A program made the translations under genes and the position numbers. A stretch of 64,000 nt of DNA. Source: Polaromonas sp047303325 (GTDB lineage Bacteria > Pseudomonadota > Gammaproteobacteria > Burkholderiales > Burkholderiaceae_C). The stretch's first letter is position 1. Each line of letters starts with the position of its first letter. Shown here piece after piece: positions 35,974 to 46,239 of the stretch. Under the pieces are notes generated by a model. That model made no database searches and was not told where the DNA came from. It saw only the letters and a list, made by a program, of their open reading frames with translations. The DNA is taken from the NCBI RefSeq assembly GCF_047303325.1, contig NZ_JBKBEX010000008.1:1-64000 (forward strand), written 5' to 3'.

Positions 35974-35997
35974 ACCGGATAAACCGGATAAACAGGA
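35971..35997. repeat. 9-bp tandem repeat after garR
   Basis: TAAACCGGA occurs twice exactly and a third time as TAAACAGGA. The first copy contains the garR stop codon. It is too short to be an array of known type. Confidence 0.6.
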
Positions 35998-36078
35998 CAG
36001 GCGCGTTCGAGGGGCCCGAAAGAGGCTCCCGGCGCGGCGGAGGGCTAACCCCGTTTTGAGAACATTCAGGAGACAGAC

Positions 36079-37077
36079 ATGGCGATCAATCGACGAGAAC
36101 TTATCGCGGCCTCATTGGCCGTGGGGGGGGGGGGGGGGGGGGCGGGGCCCCCCCGCCCCCCCCCCCCCCCCCCCCCCCAGGCCGGATGGCCATCCAAACC
36201 GATACGGCTGGTGGTGCCTTATCCACCGGGCGGCTCTTCGGACATCATCGCGCGCGCCATTTCGCAGCCGCTCGCCGAGGCGCTCAAGCAGTCGGTCATC
36301 GTGGACAACAAGGCCGGCGCCAACGGCAACCTGGGCGCCGACATCGTGGCCAAGTCAGCGCCCGACGGCTACACGCTGCTGCTCTGCGACACCGGCGCGC
36401 TGGCCATCAGCCCCTCGGTCTACCCCAAGCTGGGGTTCGATCCGTCCAAGGACCTGCGCGGCGTCACCATGCTGGCGTATTCACCGCACCTGCTGGTGGT
36501 CCATCCCTCGGTGCCCGTGAGCAACCTCAAGGAACTGGTGGCGCTGTCGCACAAGACCGACCTGAACTTCGCGGTGACGGCCATGGGTAGCGCGCCGCAC
36601 CTGGCCGGCGTGGCGGTCGAGCGTGCCAGCAAGGCCAAGTGGCAGTACATCCCCTACAAGGGCGGCTCCCAGGCCGTCAGCGACACCATCGCGGGGCAAA
36701 CGCAGATTCTGATGAATGGCATGCTGGCCACCTTGCCGCACGTGCAAAGCGGCAAACTCAAAATCCTGGGCGTTTCCAAGAGCACGCGCATGCCGCTGAT
36801 CGGCAATGTGCCTACGCTGGCCGAGCAAGGACTGGCCAATTTCGAATCCGGCACCTGGCAAGGCCTGCTGGTGGCCAACGGCACGCCGGCAGCCATCGTC
36901 AACCGCCTGAACACCGAACTCATCAAGATCATCCGCAGCCCCGACATACGCGCCAAACTCGCGGGGCAGGGCGCGGAAGTCGTGACCATGACACCGGCGC
37001 AGCAGGATGGCTTCTTCAACCAGGAGCGCAGCCGCTGGGCCAAGGTGGTGGTGGAAGGCAACATCAAGCTGGATTGA
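36079..37077 (+). CDS. Bug-family (TctC) receptor with G/C homopolymer tract in the signal region
   Basis: A 332-residue receptor whose mature part is normal: PIRLVVPYPPGGSSDIIAR, VDNKAGANGNLGADIV, APDGYTLLLCD and YIPYKGGSQAVSDTIAGQTQ. AGGAGA precedes the ATG. The N-terminus reads MAINRRELIAASLAV and then, instead of a hydrophobic core and cleavage site, six Gly, AGPPR and seven Pro before QAGWPSKP. This comes from an unusual G/C tract at 36123-36178. As written, the protein probably cannot be exported by a normal signal peptide. Either the base calls are wrong here or the locus has been disrupted in frame. The neighbours are garR and a TRAP receptor. Confidence 0.85.
   Translation: MAINRRELIAASLAVGGGGGGAGPPRPPPPPPPQAGWPSKPIRLVVPYPPGGSSDIIARAISQPLAEALKQSVIVDNKAGANGNLGADIVAKSAPDGYTLLLCDTGALAISPSVYPKLGFDPSKDLRGVTMLAYSPHLLVVHPSVPVSNLKELVALSHKTDLNFAVTAMGSAPHLAGVAVERASKAKWQYIPYKGGSQAVSDTIAGQTQILMNGMLATLPHVQSGKLKILGVSKSTRMPLIGNVPTLAEQGLANFESGTWQGLLVANGTPAAIVNRLNTELIKIIRSPDIRAKLAGQGAEVVTMTPAQQDGFFNQERSRWAKVVVEGNIKLD
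36123..36178. repeat. Perfect G/C hairpin tract inside a receptor gene
   Basis: The tract reads G20, C, G4, C7, G, C23. The first 25 bases (G20-C-G4) are the exact reverse complement of C4-G-C20, separated by three C, so the whole is a perfect 25-bp stem with a 3-nt loop and three extra C. It keeps the reading frame. Confidence 0.9.
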
Positions 37078-37230
37078 AAACGGCTTGCGTGAATTAATGG
37101 TGATATCGCGCCATATCTTTTGATGAGTGCGAGTCATCCGTGCGAACATCCCCTCAGGGATTGACCACCGAAAAAACACGAGACTGTCCGCCAGAGGCAG
37201 CCGTATAGCCTCACATCCAGGAGACAAAAA

Positions 37231-38199
37231 ATGCGTATATCTTTCAAGGGGCTTTTATGCCTCTCCTTCGCGCTGTGCGCGAGCACCGCGATGGCCCAGG
37301 CCAAGCTGAGGGCCTGGAACATCCACCCCGACGGCTACCCGGTCTCGGAAGCCATGAAGAGTTTTGTGGAGCAGGTCTCCAAGAGTACCGGCGGCCGCTA
37401 CAACATTGAGCTTTTTAACAGCGGCACGCTCGGCGACCAGCCCAAGGCGGTGCAAATGCTCAAGAGCGGCGAGATCGACGTGGCCGAGTTCAGCTCGGGC
37501 CCCTTGTCGGACGCGGTGCCGGGCATCAAGGTGCTGAACCTGCCTTTCCTCTTCACCGACTCGGCCCATATGTTCCGCCACCTGGACGGCAAGCTGGGCG
37601 AGCGCTTTTCCGCCAACCTCAAAGCCGCCGGCTTTGTGGTGCTGGGCTGGTACGACGGCGGCGGCCGTTCGTTTTACTGCGTCAAGCCCGTCAACAACCT
37701 GCGCGACCTGGCCGGCATGAACATCCGCGTGCAGCAGTCCGAGGTCTACATCGAGATGGTCAAGCTCATGGACGCCAAGCCGGTGGCCTTGCCCTTCAAG
37801 GACGTGCTCGGTGCGCTGGAGCAGGGCAAAGTCGATTGCGCCGAGAACAACCTGCCTTCCTATGAGTCCACGGGGCATTACAAGGTGGCCAAAAACGTCT
37901 ATGTGACCAACCACGTGATCTCGCCCGAGGCACTGGTGGTGTCGACCAAACTCTGGGACAAGCTCAGCAAGGAAGACAAGGCCGCCTTCGCCGAAGCCGG
38001 CGCGAAATCCGCGATCCTGATGCGCGAGCTGTGGAACAAGCGCGTCGCCGCGGCCCTGGAAGCCACGACCAAGCAGGGCTCCCAGTTCGTCAAGGTCAAG
38101 GACGTGTCGCCCATGGTCAGGCGCATGGGGCCGCTGTACGGCAAATACATGGCCGACCCGACCACGCGCGAAGAACTGCTGACGATTATTGCCAAGTGA
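37231..38199 (+). CDS. TRAP transporter solute-binding protein (DctP family), paralogue
   Basis: A 322-residue periplasmic receptor with a signal peptide (MRISFKGLLCLSFALCAS, cleavage near AMAQA). It shares IHPDGYP, the IRVQQSEVYIEM arginine region and CAENNLPSYESTGHYKV with the receptor at 27521, so both probably bind similar uronates or aldarates. CAGGAGA precedes the ATG. No permease follows; it may feed the DctQM pair at 28596-30390. Its stop overlaps the GTG start of galM, so the two are translationally coupled. Confidence 0.92.
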   Translation: MRISFKGLLCLSFALCASTAMAQAKLRAWNIHPDGYPVSEAMKSFVEQVSKSTGGRYNIELFNSGTLGDQPKAVQMLKSGEIDVAEFSSGPLSDAVPGIKVLNLPFLFTDSAHMFRHLDGKLGERFSANLKAAGFVVLGWYDGGGRSFYCVKPVNNLRDLAGMNIRVQQSEVYIEMVKLMDAKPVALPFKDVLGALEQGKVDCAENNLPSYESTGHYKVAKNVYVTNHVISPEALVVSTKLWDKLSKEDKAAFAEAGAKSAILMRELWNKRVAAALEATTKQGSQFVKVKDVSPMVRRMGPLYGKYMADPTTREELLTIIAK

Positions 38200-39284
38200 G
38201 CAGCCCGGACCCTACTCTTTTGCTCGATCCCGCCCGCTTCGCGCGCGAGATCGACGGCAAGCCCGTCAGGCTGTTCACGCTGCGCAACCAGCGCGGCATG
38301 ACGGTCTGCGTGACCAACTACGGCGCCAAGATAGAGCAGGTGCTGGTGTCCGACCGCGCGGGACATTTTGACGACGTGGTGCTGGGTTACGACAGCATTG
38401 AGGGAGTGGTGGGCGGCGCCCCCTCCGTGGGCGCTTTTGTGGGGCGCTATGCGGGGCGCGTAGAAAACGCGCGTTTCACGCTGGGCGGCATAGAGCACCA
38501 GCTGGCGGCCAACAACGGCCCGCACTGCCTGCACGGCGGGCTGCGGGGTTCGCGCTTTCAGGTCTTCGACGCGGTGCAGCATGACGCTTCCAGCGTGGAG
38601 ATGCGTTATGTGTTTGCCGGCGGCGAAGAAGGCTTTCCCGGCACGCTGGCCTTGCGCGTGCTGTACAGCGTGACGGACACTAACGAACTGGTGCTGAACT
38701 ACGAAGCCGAGGCGCTGGATGCGCCCACGGTGGCCAACTTCACCACCCATGCTTTCTTCAACCTCGAAGGCGCGCACAGCGAGAGCGCGCTGGGACATGA
38801 AGTGATGATCCGCGCGAGCCGCTATTTCGAGATGACTTCCGAACTGATTGCCACGGGCAGGCTGCTGCCTGTGGAGGGCACGCCGTTTGACCTGCGCCAG
38901 CCCGTGGCGCTCGATACACGTGTGGGCAAATCGCCAGCCGAGGGCGGGGTCGCCGGCTATGACGACTGCTTCGCGATAGACCGCGACGCGGCCGAGGACG
39001 GTGAACTGGCGCTCTGCGCGCGCGTGAGTGCGCCTGCCAGCGGCCGCGTGATGGAGGTCTGGTCGAGCGAGCCCACCATGCAGTTTTACACCGGCATGCT
39101 GGCCGGCGAGCCCCTGGCCGGCGGGCCGGGCAAGGGCGGCAGGCGCTATGTGCAGCAGCAAAGCCTGTGCTTTGAGCCGCAGGGTTACCCGAACGCGCCC
39201 AACATAGCGGCCTTTCCTTCGGCCCTGCACCTGCCGGGGCAGGCGCGCCAGGGCCGAACGCTGTACCGCTTCAGTACGGCATAA
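38196..39284 (+). CDS. galM: Aldose 1-epimerase (mutarotase)
   Basis: Interconverts alpha and beta anomers of a hexose or hexuronate. The 362-residue protein has the GalM order: YGAKIEQVLV, VVLGYDSIEG, GAFVGRYAGRVENARF, NNGPHCLHGG (substrate histidine), NFTTHAFFNLEG (catalytic histidine) and the late MQFYTGMLAG and EPQGYPNAPN with its acid-base glutamate. I start at GTG 38196, which overlaps the receptor stop (GTGA). The longer frame upstream lies over the receptor gene. In this setting it probably supplies the anomer that Udh uses. Confidence 0.93.
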   Translation: MSSPDPTLLLDPARFAREIDGKPVRLFTLRNQRGMTVCVTNYGAKIEQVLVSDRAGHFDDVVLGYDSIEGVVGGAPSVGAFVGRYAGRVENARFTLGGIEHQLAANNGPHCLHGGLRGSRFQVFDAVQHDASSVEMRYVFAGGEEGFPGTLALRVLYSVTDTNELVLNYEAEALDAPTVANFTTHAFFNLEGAHSESALGHEVMIRASRYFEMTSELIATGRLLPVEGTPFDLRQPVALDTRVGKSPAEGGVAGYDDCFAIDRDAAEDGELALCARVSAPASGRVMEVWSSEPTMQFYTGMLAGEPLAGGPGKGGRRYVQQQSLCFEPQGYPNAPNIAAFPSALHLPGQARQGRTLYRFSTA

Positions 39285-39331
39285 ACACGTCGCACGTGTC
39301 AGAATGTTCCGGCAACAACAGGGAGCCGGGC

Positions 39332-40231
39332 ATGCGCTGGTTGAAACAGGGATGGGTGATTGGTTTGGTGTGGGCGGCGCAGATCGCCGCCGGGCCTGCC
39401 TGGGCGCAGCAGCCGCCCGAGCGTGTGCCGCCGCAGATCGTCAAGCTTCCGCTGCTCATCGACAACAAGCAGGTGGAAGTCGTCACCCACGTCTACAAGC
39501 CCGAGGGCGAAGGCCCGTTTCCGCTGGTGATTTTTTCCCATGGGCGGGCCCCTTCGCGTGTCGACAGAGCCAGGCTGGAATACCCGGTGCTGGTGGGGCA
39601 CGCGAACTATTGGCTGCTCAAGGGGGTGGCCGTGGTGGCCCCGGTGAGGCCCGGTTACGGCGACACCGGCGGGCTGGACCGCGAAGACTCCGGGGCCCGC
39701 TGGAGCGGCAAGGTCTGCAGCGGCGATCCCGACTTTGCGCGCCTGGCCAGCCAGGCCGGCAAGACGGTGGTGGCGGTGCACCAGTGGGCGTTGCAGCAAC
39801 CCTGGGTGCGCAGGGACAGGCTGTTGCTGGAAGGCCAGTCGGTGGGCGGCATGACCACGGTGTCGGTCGCCGCGCTCAACCTGCCGGGCGTGATAGGCGC
39901 CGTCAATTTTGCGGGCGGCTCAGGCGGCAACCCTGCAGACTCGCCCGCCAAAAGCTGCGCGCCCGAAAACCTGCGCAGGACTTACGGTGAATTCGGCAAG
40001 CTGGTCAAGGTGCCCAGCCTGTGGCTGTACGCCGAGAACGACCAGTACTGGGGGGCAGAAGCGCCCCGCGAGTGGCACGAGGCCTTCAAGGCGGGCGGCA
40101 GCGACACGCAGTTCATCCAGACCGGGCCGCTGGCCGGGCACGACGGGCATTCGCTGCTGACCTACGGCGGCAAGATGTGGTCGGTTCCGCTGGACGCCTT
40201 TGTGCGCAAGATAGGGCTGACAGCGCCCTGA
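39332..40231 (+). CDS. Secreted alpha/beta hydrolase
   Basis: A 299-residue serine hydrolase of the dienelactone hydrolase/PET-hydrolase-like branch. It has a signal peptide (LKQGWVIGLVWAAQIAAG, cleavage near AWAQQ). The oxyanion-side motif is LVIFSHGRAPSRV, the nucleophile elbow GQSVGGMTT, and the acid and histidine candidates lie in YAENDQYWG and LAGHDGHSLL. Two or more cysteine pairs fit a periplasmic protein. AGGGAG precedes the ATG at 39332. It is last in the plus-strand run and has no clear link to aldarates. Confidence 0.82.
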   Translation: MRWLKQGWVIGLVWAAQIAAGPAWAQQPPERVPPQIVKLPLLIDNKQVEVVTHVYKPEGEGPFPLVIFSHGRAPSRVDRARLEYPVLVGHANYWLLKGVAVVAPVRPGYGDTGGLDREDSGARWSGKVCSGDPDFARLASQAGKTVVAVHQWALQQPWVRRDRLLLEGQSVGGMTTVSVAALNLPGVIGAVNFAGGSGGNPADSPAKSCAPENLRRTYGEFGKLVKVPSLWLYAENDQYWGAEAPREWHEAFKAGGSDTQFIQTGPLAGHDGHSLLTYGGKMWSVPLDAFVRKIGLTAP

Positions 40232-40245
40232 GATCCTCGCAGGCA

Positions 40246-40282
40246 TAAAAAAGCCCGGCGCCTTGCGGGGCCGGGCTTTTGG
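40246..40282. terminator. Bidirectional terminator between the hydrolase gene and rpoD
   Basis: AAAAGCCCGGC and GCCGGGCTTTT make an 11-bp stem with an A-run on the left and TTTT on the right. It serves the convergent hydrolase and rpoD genes. Confidence 0.9.
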
Positions 40283-40294
40283 GAGAAAGCGCGT

Positions 40295-42760
<2,466 letters not shown>

Positions 42761-43151
42761 GGGACCTCCAGTTGTCGGAAAAATTGTTCTAAATATCTAT
42801 CGGCTACCAGTAAACAAAAATGCGCCTTGGCGCCTGCGCAAAGCACAGGCACGGTGGCAAGGATTCAGAGTCAGGAACAAGAGAACGGAAAAACAGGCCG
42901 GGCAGCGCCAGGAGCGCGTTGCGGTTTATTTTTCCGGGCAAGCTGTTTGGGCGAACATTTGGTGTGCAGTCCTTGCGGAATTCCCTGAGGGAAGTGGCCG
43001 TCTCATCTGTGAGTTCCCCGAAGTTTCGGGGTGGCCGGGCCGGAGGTGCTGCTGTCGCGCTTGCCGTCGAAAATCGGATTATACCCTGTTGCCTGTTTTT
43101 TGGGCGGTTTTTCACCCGCCAAAACAGCTGTTTTTCGGGCGCCGGGCCGCT
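42761..43151 (-). promoter_or_regulatory. dnaG-rpoD intergenic region with a candidate rpoD promoter
   Basis: The 391-base gap holds no supported gene. On the minus strand a perfect TATAAT lies at 43078-43083, without a good -35 box 17 nt upstream. Transcription from it would give a leader of about 310 nt. The leader contains a perfect 7-bp hairpin (CCCCGAA / TTCGGGG at 43016-43031) and the palindromic TTCCCTGAGGGAA. The GGAGG before the rpoD ATG is strong. Confidence 0.45.
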
Positions 43152-45146
43152 CTAGCGGGCCGTGTCGGCCGGGGTTTTGAGGCTGGCCAGCAGTTCCAGG
43201 TAGCGCTGGCGGGCGTCCGGGTCGGTGGCGACGCGGGCGGCCAGCTCGCTCATCTCCTGCTGGCGGCGCAGGCGCAGCAGTTGGTCCAGGATGTTTCTAA
43301 CCTCGGTCCAGTCGCTTTCTATGCCTTCGGGAATCTGAGCGATCTGGGCGGTGGCATGCCTTTCGTAGGCATGACCGCGCAGGCCCTCGCGCAGGGCCGC
43401 CCAGGGCTGGGGGCCGTGTTCGTGCAGCTGGCTCTCCAGCCAGACAAACAGCGGGCCGTGGGGCTCGGGCAGTTCGACCAGCAAATGGTGTTCCTCGGTG
43501 CTGAGCCTGTCCCAGGTCTGGGCTTCGGTCAGCAGCAGCCTGAGCACCCGGTCTTCACGGCTGGCCGGCAGGATGCGCCCGGCCACGCGGCGCGGCGTGC
43601 GGGCGCCGCTGCTGCGCCCGCCAAAGCTGTGCCCTGCCGAGGGCGGCGAAAAATACCCGGAAGGCTCGGAAGCGCTGTAATCGCGCTCTTCGGGGTAGTC
43701 CGGCGGGTAGCCGCCGGGGTCGGGCATGTCCGCATGGTGAACCGGGGCCGGCACGGCATCCTGCCTGTGGCCCTTGCCTTGGCCGCGCGGGCCGCCGCTG
43801 TTTTTGTTGCCGGACTTGTAGCCGCTGGAGGCCGGCTGCCACAGCTGCAGCAGCTCGCGGCTGTCGATCAGCACCTTGTCGGCGATCTCGGCCAGCAACT
43901 GGCGTTTAAGCGCGCCGTCGGGCATCAGGCTCCACAGCGGACGGGCATTGCTGGCCATGTGGGCGCGGCCCTCGGCGGTGTCCAGGTCGCAGCCCTCGGC
44001 GGCCGCTTCGAGCAGGAAGCGGCTCAGCGGCACGGCCTTGCTGACGTAGGCGGCAAAGCCTTCCTTGCCGTGCTCGCGGATGTAGCTGTCGGGGTCGTGC
44101 TCGGCCGGCAGGAAGAGGAACTTGACGGTGCGCACGTCGGTGGCAAAAGGCAGGGCGGCATCCAGCGCCTTGCGCGCGGCGCGGCGGCCGGCGCTGTCGC
44201 CGTCAAAGCTGAAAACCACCGAATCGGTGAAGCGAAACAGCTTTTGCACATGGTCGGCGGTGCAGGCGGTGCCCAGGGTGGCCACCGCGTTAGCAAAGCC
44301 CATTTGGGCCAGCGCCACCACGTCCATATAGCCTTCGGTGACCAGGGCGTAGCCGTGCTCGCGCAGGGCGGTACGCGCTTCGAACAGGCCGTAAAGCTCG
44401 CGCCCCTTGCTGAAGACCGGGGTTTCGGGTGAATTGAGGTATTTGGGCTTGTCGTCCCCCAGCACGCGGCCGCCAAAGCCTATGCATTCGCCTTTGACGT
44501 TACGAATGGGGAACATGACCCGGTCGCGAAAGCGGTCATAACGCTTGGCCTCGCCGGCGGCGTTTTCGTCGCCGGGCTCGCCGGTAATGACCAGGCCGCT
44601 TTCGACCAGCAGCGGGTCGTTGTAGTCGGGAAAGACGCTGGCCAGGCTGCGCCAGCCTTCGGGCGCATAGCCCAGGCCGAAGGTCTTGGCGACTTCGCCC
44701 GAGACGCCGCGGCCCTTGAAGTAGTCGATGGCGCGCTCGGAGTTGCGCAGGGCCTTGATGTAGGCGATGCCGGCTTTTTCGAGCACGCTGGTGAGCGTGG
44801 CCTGCTGTTCGCGCATCTGCGCGGCGCGGGCGCGGTCCTGCGGCGAGACGTCGTCTTCGGGCACCTGCAGGCCGTATTGCTGGGCCAGGTCCTTGACGGC
44901 CTCAATGAAGGTCATGCCGGCGTGCTCCATCAGGAAGCTGATGGCATTGCCATTCTTGCCGCAGCCGAAGCAGTGGTAGAACTGCTTGGAGGGGCTGACA
45001 CTGAAGGAGGGCGATTTTTCGCCATGGAAAGGGCACAGCCCCATGAAATTGGCGCCGCCCTTTTTGAGCTGTACATGGCGGCCCACGATATCCACCACGT
45101 CGGCGCGCGCGAGCAGTTCCTGGATGAATGTTTGAGGGATGGCCAT
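43152..45146 (-). CDS. dnaG: DNA primase DnaG
   Basis: Makes RNA primers at the replication fork. The 664-residue protein has an N-terminal CHC2 zinc finger (CPFHGEKSPSFSVS, then HCFGCGKNG). The catalytic core and TOPRIM fold follow, with GGRVLGDDKPKYLNSPET, VTEGYMDVVAL and the metal-binding SFDGDSAGRRAA. A long linker rich in Gly, Ser and Pro (about 440-520) is followed by the C-terminal helicase-interaction domain. I start at the ATG at 45146; the open frame continues 65 codons without similarity. The usual rpsU and yqeY neighbours are absent: the next gene upstream is a divergent yihY homologue. Confidence 0.97.
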   Translation of the reverse strand: MAIPQTFIQELLARADVVDIVGRHVQLKKGGANFMGLCPFHGEKSPSFSVSPSKQFYHCFGCGKNGNAISFLMEHAGMTFIEAVKDLAQQYGLQVPEDDVSPQDRARAAQMREQQATLTSVLEKAGIAYIKALRNSERAIDYFKGRGVSGEVAKTFGLGYAPEGWRSLASVFPDYNDPLLVESGLVITGEPGDENAAGEAKRYDRFRDRVMFPIRNVKGECIGFGGRVLGDDKPKYLNSPETPVFSKGRELYGLFEARTALREHGYALVTEGYMDVVALAQMGFANAVATLGTACTADHVQKLFRFTDSVVFSFDGDSAGRRAARKALDAALPFATDVRTVKFLFLPAEHDPDSYIREHGKEGFAAYVSKAVPLSRFLLEAAAEGCDLDTAEGRAHMASNARPLWSLMPDGALKRQLLAEIADKVLIDSRELLQLWQPASSGYKSGNKNSGGPRGQGKGHRQDAVPAPVHHADMPDPGGYPPDYPEERDYSASEPSGYFSPPSAGHSFGGRSSGARTPRRVAGRILPASREDRVLRLLLTEAQTWDRLSTEEHHLLVELPEPHGPLFVWLESQLHEHGPQPWAALREGLRGHAYERHATAQIAQIPEGIESDWTEVRNILDQLLRLRRQQEMSELAARVATDPDARQRYLELLASLKTPADTAR

Positions 45147-45324
45147 GGGGGAGAGGGGAGTCAATTTAGCACACGCGCCCCGGCCGGGGGCCCGCCGGCG
45201 CCCATAGCCCTGGAGGGGAATGGGCACTGGGCTGACATGCGTTGGCGGCATCCGGCGGCAGCGGGGCGCCCCGGCGCTTCCCACAATGGACTTTTCCCTG
45301 CCGCCCCGGGACCGGGGCCTTCCC

Positions 45325-46221
45325 ATGACGCTTGCCCCCAATCTCGCCTATGTTTTCAGCCATCCCGGCGCCTTCGCGCTTCGGGTGCTCAAGGGTTTTC
45401 GCGCCAACCAGGGCTTGCTGCTGGCCGGCGCGGTGGCCTATTACGCGCTGCTGTCGATTGTTCCGCTCCTGATCCTTGTCGCGATCGCGCTGTCGCATGT
45501 GATTGACCAGGAGGCCCTGCTGCGGGCGCTGGGCCGCTACATCGGCTGGCTCGCGCCCGGCCAGGGCGGCTTCATCACGGCCGAGCTGGCCAATTTCCTG
45601 GCGCACCGGGAGGTACTGGGCTGGGTCCTGCTGGCCACCATGCTGTTTTTCAGTTCGCTGGCTTTCACGGTGCTGGAAAACGCGATGTCGGTGATCTTTC
45701 TGCACCGCGTGGCGATTCGCCGCCGCCATCCGCTGGTCTCGGCCATCCTGCCTTATTGCTACATCGTGTTCGTGGGACTGGGCTTGCTGCTGGTGACGCT
45801 GGTGTCGGGCGGCCTGCAGGCGCTCGGTGAAAAAAGCCTGGATTTCCTCGGCTGGGAATGGTCGCTCAGCGGGTTTTCCGGCGTGCTGCTGTATCTGCTG
45901 GGCCTGGTGGGCGAGGTACTGCTGTTGACCTCGCTGTATATGGTGATGCCGGTGGGCCGCCTGCAATGGCGGCACGCGCTGCTGGGCGGCATCACCGCCG
46001 CGCTGCTCTGGGAGCTGACGCGCCACCTGCTCGTGTGGTACTTCTCCACGCTGTCGCAGGTTGGTCTGGTGTACGGCTCCCTCACCACCGCCATCGTGGT
46101 GCTGCTGAGCCTGGAAATCGCGGCCGCCTTGCTGCTGCTCGGCGCGCAGGTGATTTCGGAGTACGAACGCCTGGGCTCGGCCCGGCAGGACCAGCCCGCC
46201 AAGCCCATGCGGCTGGGTTAG
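45325..46221 (+). CDS. YihY/UPF0761 (former RNase BN) family inner-membrane protein
   Basis: Integral membrane protein of about 298 residues with six hydrophobic segments. The family signature is LLAGAVAYYALLSIVPLLILV near the N-terminus. Later family blocks are SSLAFTVLENAMSVIF and GGITAALLWELTRHLLVWYF with SQVGLVYGSLTTAIVVLLSLE. The biochemical role of this family is unknown; it is not an RNase. The ATG at 45325 is chosen, with an in-frame ATG at 45286 as alternative. It is divergent from dnaG. Confidence 0.9.
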   Translation: MTLAPNLAYVFSHPGAFALRVLKGFRANQGLLLAGAVAYYALLSIVPLLILVAIALSHVIDQEALLRALGRYIGWLAPGQGGFITAELANFLAHREVLGWVLLATMLFFSSLAFTVLENAMSVIFLHRVAIRRRHPLVSAILPYCYIVFVGLGLLLVTLVSGGLQALGEKSLDFLGWEWSLSGFSGVLLYLLGLVGEVLLLTSLYMVMPVGRLQWRHALLGGITAALLWELTRHLLVWYFSTLSQVGLVYGSLTTAIVVLLSLEIAAALLLLGAQVISEYERLGSARQDQPAKPMRLG

Positions 46222-46239
46222 CCGCATGGGCCCAGTTGC

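Noticed and set aside
35971..35997. Start of a CRISPR-like or integron-like array
   Set aside because: Only three 9-bp units without spacers are present; it is a simple tandem duplication at a stop codon.
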